Assembly (NCBI RefSeq): GCF_027498035.1
Contig: NZ_CP114978.1
Location: forward strand, 4,216,001-4,280,000
Source of the DNA: Pseudoxanthomonas sp.
GTDB taxonomy: Bacteria; Pseudomonadota; Gammaproteobacteria; Xanthomonadales; Xanthomonadaceae
Direction of reading: 5' to 3'
DNA: 64,000 bases
The notes under the pieces are model-generated. The model was given only the letters and a program-made list of their open reading frames with translations, was not told the DNA's origin and did no database searches. Below, piece by piece: positions 42,425 to 50,448 of this stretch. Position 1 is the stretch's first letter. Every line of letters begins with the position of its first letter. Both the position numbers and the translations under genes were made by a program.

Positions 42425-44226
42425 TCGCGTCTCGTTCCCGCCTGTCGCTGGCCCTGCTGGTGACGCTCGCCGCCGGTCCGCTCGTGCACGCGCCACAGGC
42501 GCTTGCCGCGCCAGCGGCGGCCAGCACCGCACCGGCCACCGATGCCGCTGCGCGCTTCAAGGCGCTGTCTACGCGCGAATGGACCTGGCGCCAGGAACAG
42601 AGCGCCGGCGCCGACGACGAGAACGGTGATAGCCGCGCCGCCGACCATCTGCCCAAGGTCGACCTGGCCACCCAGACCATGCGCACCGCCTACTGGCAGC
42701 AGGTGATGGGTGAACTGGACGCGATCCCGCAGGCACAGCTGTCGGCTGAGGACCAGGTCAACTACCAGGTCTACCGGCAGCAGATCGAGGTGTTGCTGGA
42801 CCAGCAGCACTTCCGCGCCTGGGAGATGCCGTTCAACAGCGACACCGCGTTCTGGAGCAACCTGGGCTTCACCGCGCGCAGCACCCTGCACAACGCCGAC
42901 GATTACCGGCGCTACCTGAAGCTGCTGGCCGACATCCCGCGCTATTTCGACGAGCAGACCACCAACATGCGCGCCGGCCTGACACGCGGCTTCAGCCAGC
43001 CGCGGGTGACCCTGACCGGGCGCGACCAGTCGATCGCCGACGTGGCCGACGCCGAGGGCGAGGCCAACCTGTTCTACACGCCGTTCAAGCAGATGCCGGC
43101 CAGCATTCCGGCCGCGCAGCAGGCGCAGCTGCGGCAGCAGGCGCTGGCGGCGATTTCCGGCAGCGTGATCCCGGCCTACGACAAGTTGCTGGGCTTCATG
43201 CGCAACGAGTACATGCCGCACGCACGCACCACGCTCGCCGGCGAAGCATTGCCCGACGGCAAGGCGTATTACCGCGCGCAGATCCGCGAGTTCGTCACCG
43301 AGGACATGGATCCCGAGCAGATCCACCGCATCGGCCTGCAGGAAGTGGCGCGCCTGCGCAAGGAGATGCAGCAGGTGATGGACGAGGTGGGCTTCAAGGG
43401 CAGCTTCGGCGACTTCTTGACCTTCCTGCGCACCGACCCGCAGTTCTACGCCAAGACCCCGCAGGAGCTGCTCGACCATGCTGCCTGGATCGCCAAGTCG
43501 ATGGACGGCAACCTGGGCAAGTTCTTCGGCCGGGTGCCGCGCCAGCGTTTCACCATCAAACCGGTGCCCGACGACCTGGCGCCGTTCTACACCGGTGGCC
43601 GCGGCGGCATGGATACCTACTGGCTCAACACCTACAACCTGCCGTCGCGCCCGCTGTACGTGCTGCCGGCGCTGACCCTGCACGAGTCCTCGCCCGGCCA
43701 TTCGCTGCAGATGTCGCTGGCGGCCGAGGACACTGGCCTGCCGGACTACCGCCGCTACAACTACATCTCCGCCTATGGCGAGGGCTGGGCGCTGTACTGC
43801 GAATACCTGGGCCAGGAGATGGGCATGTACACCACGCCCTACGAGCGGTTCGGCTACCTGACCTACCAGATGTGGCGTGCGGCGCGGCTGGTGATCGACA
43901 CCGGCGTGCACCACGAGGGCTGGACCCGCGACCAGGCGCTGGCCTACCTGCGCGACAACGCCGCGTTGAGCGAGCACGAGATCACCACCGAGGTCGACCG
44001 CTACATCGCCTGGCCGGGCCAGGCGCTGTCGTACTACCTGGGCGAGCTGGAGATCCTCAAGCTGCGTGGGAAAGCCGAGGCGGCGCTGGGCGAGAAGTTC
44101 GACATCCGCCATTTCCACGATGCGGTGCTGTCGCTGGGCTCGGTGCCGCTGCCGGTGCTGGATGCGCGCATCGACCGCTTCATCGCCGAAGGCGGCGCCT
44201 CGCCCTGGGCCGACCCGAGCCCCTGA
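42421..44226 (+). CDS. DUF885 family exported protein, putative metallopeptidase (second copy)
   Basis: 601 residues. A Sec signal (LSLALLVTLAAGPLVHAPQALAAPAAA) precedes the DUF885 domain, with LHESSPGHSLQMS (His421-Glu422, His427) and YGEGWALYCEYLGQEMGMY. It aligns with the preceding gene along its length but has diverged strongly, so the pair is an old duplication. The first copy is anchored by lipid, this one seems soluble in the periplasm. Together they may trim peptides before transport. Confidence 0.85.
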   Translation: MIASRSRLSLALLVTLAAGPLVHAPQALAAPAAASTAPATDAAARFKALSTREWTWRQEQSAGADDENGDSRAADHLPKVDLATQTMRTAYWQQVMGELDAIPQAQLSAEDQVNYQVYRQQIEVLLDQQHFRAWEMPFNSDTAFWSNLGFTARSTLHNADDYRRYLKLLADIPRYFDEQTTNMRAGLTRGFSQPRVTLTGRDQSIADVADAEGEANLFYTPFKQMPASIPAAQQAQLRQQALAAISGSVIPAYDKLLGFMRNEYMPHARTTLAGEALPDGKAYYRAQIREFVTEDMDPEQIHRIGLQEVARLRKEMQQVMDEVGFKGSFGDFLTFLRTDPQFYAKTPQELLDHAAWIAKSMDGNLGKFFGRVPRQRFTIKPVPDDLAPFYTGGRGGMDTYWLNTYNLPSRPLYVLPALTLHESSPGHSLQMSLAAEDTGLPDYRRYNYISAYGEGWALYCEYLGQEMGMYTTPYERFGYLTYQMWRAARLVIDTGVHHEGWTRDQALAYLRDNAALSEHEITTEVDRYIAWPGQALSYYLGELEILKLRGKAEAALGEKFDIRHFHDAVLSLGSVPLPVLDARIDRFIAEGGASPWADPSP

Positions 44227-44305
44227 CGCTCCCATCGTCCTGCGGTCGCGACGCGCCTGTGGCGCGCGTGGCGCAGGCCAGACACCACGCTGCAGCGAGG
44301 CATCC

Positions 44306-45877
44306 ATGGCACCACAAGGCAAGTTCCAGAAACATCTCAGCCTGACCGACCTGACCTTCATCGGGCTGGGTTCGATCTTCGGCTCGGGCTGGCTGTTCGC
44401 CGCCAGCCACGTGGCTTCGATCGCCGGGCCGGCCGGCATCGTGTCGTGGATCGTCGGCGGCGTCGCGGTGTTCCTGCTCGGCCTGGTCTATTGCGAGCTG
44501 GGCGCGGCGCTGCCGCGTGCCGGCGGGGTGGTGCGCTATCCGGAGTATTCGCACGGCAGCCTGCTGGCCTGGCTGACCGGCTTCATCACGTTGATCGCCT
44601 TCTCCAGCCTGATCGCAATCGAGGTGGAGGCCTGCCGCCAGTACGCGGCGGCCTGGTTCCCGTCCTTGAGCCAACCGGGCGGCAGCCATCCCACCCTGGC
44701 AGGCTGGCTGCTGCAGTTCGCGCTGCTGGTGGTGTTCTTCCTGCTCAATTACTTCAGCGTCAAGACCTTCGCGCTGGCCAACAACATCATCAGCGTATTC
44801 AAGTTCCTGGTGCCGCTGCTGGTGATCGTGCTGCTGCTGTCCCACTTCAACGGCGACAACCTGCACGTGCAGGGCTTCGCCCCCAGCGGTGCGGCCGGCG
44901 TGGAGGCCGCCATCTCGGCCGGCGGCATCATCTTCGCCTACCTGGGTCTGACGCCCATCGTGTCGGTGGCCAGCGAGGTGCGCGACCCGCAGCGCACGAT
45001 CCCGATCGCACTGATCCTGTCGGTGGCCGTGTCCACGGTGATCTACGTGCTGCTGCAGCTCTCGTTCCTGGGCGCGGTTCCGGCCGGGCAGATCGCGGGG
45101 GGCTGGGCCGGGACCGACAAGGCCTTCGCGTTGCCGTACCGCGACATCGCGATGGCGCTGGGCATGGGCTGGCTGGCCACGCTGGTGGTGTGCGATGCGG
45201 TGGTCTCGCCCAGCGGCACCGGCAACATCTACATGAACGCCACGCCGCGCGTGGTCTACGGTTGGGCGCGCAGCAGCGGCTTTGCTCCGGTGCTGACCAA
45301 GGTGGATCCCAAGTCGGGCATCCCGCGCCCGGCGCTGTGGCTGAGCTTCGGCCTGTCGGTGTTCTGGACGCTGCCGTTTCCCTCATGGGAAGCCCTGATC
45401 GGCGTGGTCTCGGCCGCGTTGGTGCTGAGCTATGCGATCGCACCGGTGACGGTGGCGGCACTGCGCCGCAGCGCGCCGGGGCTGGACCGTCCGTTCCGGG
45501 TGAAAGGGCTGGCAGTGCTGGGGCCGCTGTCGTTCAGCGTGGCGGCATTGATCGTGTATTGGTCGACCTGGGCCACGGTGTCCTGGCTGCTCGGCTTGCA
45601 GGTGTTGGTCTATGCGATCTACGTGCTGTCGCGCCTGCCCTCGCCGCAGGCGCGCGTGCGCGTGCTGCGCCAGGTGCGGTGCTCGGCCTGGCTGATCGCG
45701 TTCTTCCTGCTGGTGATGCTGGTGTCGTACCTGGGCACGTTCGGCGGCATCGGCGTGATCGCCCACCCTTGGGACACCTTGTGCGTGGCGGTGATCGCCT
45801 TCGGCATCTACCACTGGGGCGCGCGCACCGGACTGCGCAGCGACGAGCTGGCGCTGGAAGAAGACGACGGCGCGTGA
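44306..45877 (+). CDS. APC-family amino acid permease
   Basis: 523 residues with about 12 to 14 membrane helices. The family opening is LTDLTFIGLGSIFGSGWLFAASHVASIAGPAGIVSWIVGGVAVFLLGLVYCELGAALPRAGG, with the GSIFGSG substrate loop in helix 1 and a second unwound helix around GGIIFAYLGLTPIVSVASEVRDPQR. Proton-coupled uptake of an amino acid is expected; its place suggests hydroxyproline, proline or a related product. Start ATG 44306 follows GCGAGG. An open frame further upstream is not coding. Confidence 0.92.
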   Translation: MAPQGKFQKHLSLTDLTFIGLGSIFGSGWLFAASHVASIAGPAGIVSWIVGGVAVFLLGLVYCELGAALPRAGGVVRYPEYSHGSLLAWLTGFITLIAFSSLIAIEVEACRQYAAAWFPSLSQPGGSHPTLAGWLLQFALLVVFFLLNYFSVKTFALANNIISVFKFLVPLLVIVLLLSHFNGDNLHVQGFAPSGAAGVEAAISAGGIIFAYLGLTPIVSVASEVRDPQRTIPIALILSVAVSTVIYVLLQLSFLGAVPAGQIAGGWAGTDKAFALPYRDIAMALGMGWLATLVVCDAVVSPSGTGNIYMNATPRVVYGWARSSGFAPVLTKVDPKSGIPRPALWLSFGLSVFWTLPFPSWEALIGVVSAALVLSYAIAPVTVAALRRSAPGLDRPFRVKGLAVLGPLSFSVAALIVYWSTWATVSWLLGLQVLVYAIYVLSRLPSPQARVRVLRQVRCSAWLIAFFLLVMLVSYLGTFGGIGVIAHPWDTLCVAVIAFGIYHWGARTGLRSDELALEEDDGA

Positions 45878-45911
45878 TCGGCCGCTTGCGGGTCACGCGA
45901 GGCGGATCGTC

Positions 45912-46112
45912 ATGGCGCTTGGTCTTGCAGGCTTCGCGCTGTTGGTCGGAACGGATTGCGACTTGTTGAACGTGCCTGGCGGCGAATGCACGGTTGGCCG
46001 TTCGACCGGGCCGATCGATGACGTCACGCGCCGGCAGTACGACTTCTTCGTCTGGCGCCTGCAGGGCGCCGGCATACCGTACTGGAATGACCCCAAGGAG
46101 AACGCACGATGA
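45912..46112 (+). CDS. Small hypothetical protein between permease and glycosidase
   Basis: 66 residues: MALGLAGFALLVGTDCDLLNVPGGECTVGRSTGPIDDVTRRQYDFFVWRLQGAGIPYWNDPKENAR. I recognise no family. The N-terminus is hydrophobic (about residues 2-13), too short for a clear signal. GAGG lies about nine bases upstream, and the stop overlaps the next ATG as ATGA, the same junction used across this locus; both support a real gene. Confidence 0.45.
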   Translation: MALGLAGFALLVGTDCDLLNVPGGECTVGRSTGPIDDVTRRQYDFFVWRLQGAGIPYWNDPKENAR

Positions 46113-47734
46113 GCCATCGTGGATCACTGGCGCCGATGCCGAAGCCCCCTCGGCGGTCGCGCGCGCTTGCCGTTGCCGGCCTGCTGCTGTGTGGCCTGCT
46201 TGCATCGGCCGCATCGGCCGAACAGATGCCGCGTTTCGTCACCGAGCATGGGCGCCATGCCCTGCTGGTCGATGGGGCGCCCTACACGGTGCTCGCCGCG
46301 CAGCTGCATAACTCCTCGGCCTGGCCGGCGGTGTTGCCGGGCGCGCTCGACCAGGTGCTGGCGCTGCACGCGAACACGGTCGAGGCGCCGGTTTACTGGG
46401 AGCAGTTCGAGCCCGCGCCCGGCCAGTACGACACCACCAACGTCGATGCCCTGGTCGAACAGGCGCGCAAGCGCGGCCTGCGCGTGGCGCTGCTGTGGTT
46501 CGGCAGCTGGAAGAACGGCCAGATGCATTACATCCCGGCGTGGATGAAGCGCGATGCCGCCACCTATCCGCGTGCGCTGGACGAACGCGGCCAGCCGGTC
46601 GAGGTGCTGTCGCCCTATGCCCCGGCCAATGTCGAAGCCGACAAGCGTGCGTTCACCGCGCTGATGCAGCACCTGCGCAAGATCGACGGGGAGCGCCACA
46701 CCGTGATCCTGGTGCAGGTGGAGAACGAACCGGGCACGGTCGGCACAGTGCGCGATCACGGCGCCGCTGCCGATGCTGCCTTCGCCCAGCCGGTGCCTGC
46801 GGGGATCACGGCAAGACTCGGCAAGCCCGCCGGCACCTGGCAGCAGGTGTTCGGCCCCGATGCAGAGGAAGCCTTCAACGCCTACGGCACCGCCAGCTAC
46901 ATCGAACAGGTCGCCGCCGCCGGCAAGCGCGCCTACGACATGCCGATGTACGTCAACACCTGGCTGCGCTACAAGGGCAAGAAATTCCCGGGCCTGGACT
47001 ACCCATCCGGCGGGGCCACGGTGAACGTGTTCGACCTGTGGCGTGCAGCCACCCCGTCGATCGATTTCATCGGCACCGACATCTACACCAGTGACTACAG
47101 CGAATACACCAAGGTGATCGGCCAGTACGCGCGGCCCGACAATCCGGCCTGGGTGTCGGAGACTGGCTTCGAGCCCGCCACCGCGCCGTATCTTTTCCAT
47201 GTGCTGGGGCAGGGTGGGATCGGCTTTTCGGTGTTCGGCATGGATGGTGCGGATTCGCCGGAAAAACAGGCCGCCACCACTGCCCACGCGGCCAACTTCG
47301 GCCAGCTCGCGCCGTTGCAGCGGATCGTGGCCAGGGCCGCGTTCGAGGGCCGTTTGCAGGCCGTGGCCGAGCAGCCCGGCCAGCCGCAGCGCACGCTGCG
47401 CTTCGGTGACTGGGAGGTGCGCGTGTCCTACGGCGCGCCGTACTGGGGCGATGCCGATCCGATCCTGCCGGGCAACGCCGATCACGCCGGGCGCCTGCTG
47501 GTGGTGCAGACCGCACCGGACCAGTTCCTGCTGACCGGGTTCGCCGCGCGCGCCGAATTCGTGCGCGTGGCCAAGGACACGCTGCATGGCCAGCTGCTCC
47601 GCGTGGAGCAGGGACGCTACGTGGACGGCCGCTGGGAACTGGAGCGCGTGCTCAACGGCGACCAGACCGATTACGGCCTCAACTTCGTCCGCAACGCGCC
47701 ACCGGTACAGCGGGTCACGGTCGGCACCTACTGA
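46109..47734 (+). CDS. GH35-like beta-galactosidase with DUF5597 domain
   Basis: 541 residues. A signal (SRALAVAGLLLCGLLASAASA) is followed by a clan-A TIM barrel (about 40-370): LAAQLHNSSAWPAVLPGALDQVLALHANTVEAPVYWEQFEPAPGQYD, acid/base Glu207 in QVENEPGT and nucleophile Glu351 in VSETGFEP. The C-terminal DUF5597 beta domain follows. Relatives in Xanthomonas and Caulobacter cut beta-galactosides of plant cell wall. In this setting it probably removes galactose from arabinogalactan side chains in the periplasm. Confidence 0.87.
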   Translation: MSHRGSLAPMPKPPRRSRALAVAGLLLCGLLASAASAEQMPRFVTEHGRHALLVDGAPYTVLAAQLHNSSAWPAVLPGALDQVLALHANTVEAPVYWEQFEPAPGQYDTTNVDALVEQARKRGLRVALLWFGSWKNGQMHYIPAWMKRDAATYPRALDERGQPVEVLSPYAPANVEADKRAFTALMQHLRKIDGERHTVILVQVENEPGTVGTVRDHGAAADAAFAQPVPAGITARLGKPAGTWQQVFGPDAEEAFNAYGTASYIEQVAAAGKRAYDMPMYVNTWLRYKGKKFPGLDYPSGGATVNVFDLWRAATPSIDFIGTDIYTSDYSEYTKVIGQYARPDNPAWVSETGFEPATAPYLFHVLGQGGIGFSVFGMDGADSPEKQAATTAHAANFGQLAPLQRIVARAAFEGRLQAVAEQPGQPQRTLRFGDWEVRVSYGAPYWGDADPILPGNADHAGRLLVVQTAPDQFLLTGFAARAEFVRVAKDTLHGQLLRVEQGRYVDGRWELERVLNGDQTDYGLNFVRNAPPVQRVTVGTY

Positions 47735-47782
47735 CCGCCCGTCGTGCGTCGCTGCGCAGATCGCGCGGCACTTGTGCGAAAA

Positions 47783-47803
47783 CCCGCATCGAGGCGATGC
47801 GGG
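47783..47803 (+). other. Perfect hairpin before the Tat-exported protein gene
   Basis: CCCGCATCG (47783-47791), AGG, CGATGCGGG (47795-47803). A 9-bp stem with a 3-base loop and no T-run. It contains CCGCATCG, similar to the other candidate sites in this locus, so it may be an operator or an mRNA structure. Confidence 0.45.
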
Positions 47804-47869
47804 GATGACAAGACGTCGTCGCGCCAGCCACGCACGATGCAGGCTGTTCCCGCATCAGGCATCGATCAC

Positions 47870-50230
47870 ATGGATCGCAGACATTTCCTGCGTCACGGCG
47901 TGGCCGCCACGGCCGCCGTCGGCCTTCTTCCCGCCGTGCCTGCCCTGGCGGCCGGTTCGCCCGCCGCAACGGCTGCGCCGGCGCTACCTGCGCCGACCTT
48001 GCGACCGGCCGCCACGGTCGAGCTGTCCGGCCTGGAGATGCTGTGCGCGTTCGACCACCGCGGCCGTGCGTGGACCGTGCACGAAGACTTCCGCACCGGG
48101 CAGGGCGCGCTGGTGCTGGCCTGCGCCGATGGCGTGCTCGACCTGAGCAAGCGCACCGAGGCGGTCTGGGGCAGCGCGGCGACGCCGTACTTCGGCCTGC
48201 CGCTGGCGCAGGTGGCCATGGCCGAGGCCGACCTGTTGGCCGACCGCCTGCTGGCCGACGGCGATCCGCGCGAGGACCAGGTGCGCGATGTCGCCCCGCC
48301 GCCGGCCTCGCGCCTTGACCCCAAGGACTACAACGGCCGCCTGCCGTGGACCACCTTCGTGGGCACCGCGCAGGGCATCGAAACCATGCAGATCTACCCG
48401 GACGGCCGCAGCCGCACCTACCGGGCGATCCAGTCCTTTCCCGAGCTGGCCGATGCCGACAAGGTCGCCCATCGCGACGAGGGCCTGCTCGGTGGCTGGA
48501 TGCCGGCGGTGCACAAGGTGGTGCCGGCCGGCGAAGGTCGCTGGTACGACCTGCTGGTATTCGCCGATGTCGATGCGCAGGACCGGTTCGTGGTCCAGAC
48601 CTGGCATCGTGCGGTGCTGGTGGAACACGGCAAGCCGGTGCGCACCGTGTACGGCTACAGCTATCCGGACTACCCGCCGCGACGCGGGCCGGCCACCGCC
48701 GAGGCGTTCTATCGCGGCGTGATCGACTTTGCCGCCAGCTGGCAGGCACGCCTGGCCGATACCAGTGCGCTGCAGCTGCCCGATGCAAGCTGGGCGGACC
48801 TGGCGCGGTTTGCCTTCGCGCGCGAACTGGTGGTGCGCCCGGGCGGGGTGTATCCCAAATACGGCGCGGTCGAACGCGACTACGCCGGCAACGAGTACGA
48901 CGGTTTCCAGGACACCTTCACCAGTTCGCTCTACGCCAACCTGGAATGGGGACGCTTCGAGCAGGCGCGCGCCGTGCTGGACAACTACCTGTCCGAGTAC
49001 ACCCAGGACGACGGCGTGGTGAACATGCGCGGGCCGGAGACCGGGCAGTTCGGCCTGACCCTGTCGCTGCTGGCGCGCTACCTGCGCTACACCGGTGATG
49101 CCGCGTTGTTGCGCAAGCACCAGGGCAAGATCGTCGCCACCGCGCAGCTGCTGGTCGAGCTGCACGAGGTGGCACTGGCGTTGCCCAAGGACGACCGCGG
49201 CCATGGGCTGATCCATGGCTGGAGCGAGTCCGATGCCTGCCTGTATCCGGACCCGACGCTGTGGTGGAAGCCGTATTTCGGCAACAGCGCCCTGGCCATC
49301 CGCGGCTGGGAAGACATCGCCGCGGTGTGGCCGGCGCTCGGCGGCGACCGCCAGCAGTCCGCACGCTGGCAGGCACGCGCCACCCAGCTGCGCGCGCGCC
49401 TGTTGCAGTCGATCCGGGGCGACATCCGCCGCGACCTGACGCCGGCCTACCTCGGTCCACTGCCGGGCACCAGGGAGACATTCCGCCAGGCCATGTCGCA
49501 GGAAGATCCCAGCAAGAGCGAGCAGCTGTGGTCGCACCGCGCCTACGCCGAACTGCTGCAGGCCGACGTGTTGCCGCCGGACCTGGCCCACCTGGTGATC
49601 GACTGCCTGCGCGGCCATGGCGGCACCACGCTGGGCATCGTCTCCAACATCTGGAAGCCCGAGCCGGAAGGTCGCGACATCCTGGGCTTCATTTCCTACG
49701 GCCACGCCCAGCAGCTGTTGCGCCTGGACCGGGTCGAGGAATACCTGCTGTTCCTCTACGCACATCGTTACCAGGTGCATACGCGCGGTAGCTGGACTGC
49801 GGGCGAGGTGGCCGGCATCACCGGCGGCATGCCACTGTTCTGCATGCCGGCGCAGATGACCGTGCCGCTGCTACTGCGCTGGATGCTGGTGTTCGACCAG
49901 GACGATGCGCTGTACCTGGGGCGTGCGGTGCCGCGCGACTGGTTGGCCAGCGGCGCGCCGATCGAGATTGCCGACGCGCCCACGCCATGGGGCAAGGTCG
50001 GGCTGAAGCTGCAGGCCGACACGACCGCCAAGCGCGTGGTTGCCACGGTGCGCCTGCCGGCCTCGCGCCCGGGCGAGGTGTGGCTGAGCCTGCGCGTGCC
50101 GCGCGGTACGGTGCTCAAGCAGGTGCGCGTGGATGGCGTCGTGGTCCAGCCTGTCGGCCCGCACCGCGATCGCGTCGCCTTGCCGGCTTCGCTGTCGGCC
50201 GTCGTGCAGGTGGAGGCGGACTACGCCTGA
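47870..50230 (+). CDS. Tat-exported helical-toroid protein, putative glycosidase of unknown family
   Basis: 786 residues. A Tat signal (MDRRHFLRHGVAATAAVGLLPAVPALAAG) precedes about 270 residues of beta-rich sequence and an (alpha/alpha) toroid-like domain (about 330-660): LARFAFARELVVRPGGVYPKYG, DDGVVNMRGPETGQFGLTLSLLARYLRYTGDAALLRKHQGKIV, HGWSESDACLYPDPTLWWKPYFGNSALAIRGWEDIA and YGHAQQLLRLDRVEEYLLFLYAHRYQ. A beta-sandwich end follows. Acidic residues in WSESDA or the PETGQ stretch could be catalytic. I do not recognise the family with certainty. It is flanked by glycosidases on both sides. Confidence 0.7.
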   Translation: MDRRHFLRHGVAATAAVGLLPAVPALAAGSPAATAAPALPAPTLRPAATVELSGLEMLCAFDHRGRAWTVHEDFRTGQGALVLACADGVLDLSKRTEAVWGSAATPYFGLPLAQVAMAEADLLADRLLADGDPREDQVRDVAPPPASRLDPKDYNGRLPWTTFVGTAQGIETMQIYPDGRSRTYRAIQSFPELADADKVAHRDEGLLGGWMPAVHKVVPAGEGRWYDLLVFADVDAQDRFVVQTWHRAVLVEHGKPVRTVYGYSYPDYPPRRGPATAEAFYRGVIDFAASWQARLADTSALQLPDASWADLARFAFARELVVRPGGVYPKYGAVERDYAGNEYDGFQDTFTSSLYANLEWGRFEQARAVLDNYLSEYTQDDGVVNMRGPETGQFGLTLSLLARYLRYTGDAALLRKHQGKIVATAQLLVELHEVALALPKDDRGHGLIHGWSESDACLYPDPTLWWKPYFGNSALAIRGWEDIAAVWPALGGDRQQSARWQARATQLRARLLQSIRGDIRRDLTPAYLGPLPGTRETFRQAMSQEDPSKSEQLWSHRAYAELLQADVLPPDLAHLVIDCLRGHGGTTLGIVSNIWKPEPEGRDILGFISYGHAQQLLRLDRVEEYLLFLYAHRYQVHTRGSWTAGEVAGITGGMPLFCMPAQMTVPLLLRWMLVFDQDDALYLGRAVPRDWLASGAPIEIADAPTPWGKVGLKLQADTTAKRVVATVRLPASRPGEVWLSLRVPRGTVLKQVRVDGVVVQPVGPHRDRVALPASLSAVVQVEADYA

Positions 50231-50250
50231 GGCATAGCGCGTTGCAATGC

Positions 50251-50271
50251 GCGGAAAGTGCCGATTTCCGC
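50251..50271 (+). promoter_or_regulatory. Inverted repeat upstream of GH127 gene
   Basis: GCGGAAA (50251-50257), seven bases, TTTCCGC (50265-50271): a perfect 7-bp inverted repeat. TTTCCGCAT (50265-50273) is shared with 32966-32974 and 54551-54559. The rest of the 218-base gap before the GH127 gene holds no gene. It is a candidate operator. Confidence 0.5.
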
Positions 50272-50448
50272 ATCGCCAGCCGTGCTTGCGCACAAGACGT
50301 GGCTGGCGCTGCTGGCGATAGTCGATTCCTGCGTTGTCCGTCCATTCGCGCGGCCAAGGCCTGCCGTGCGCTGTCCTCCACAGGAGTCCTTGTCCATGTT
50401 CGCAACCGCCCGCATCGCCGCCGTCCCGTCATCGCAAGGTGGGCTGGC

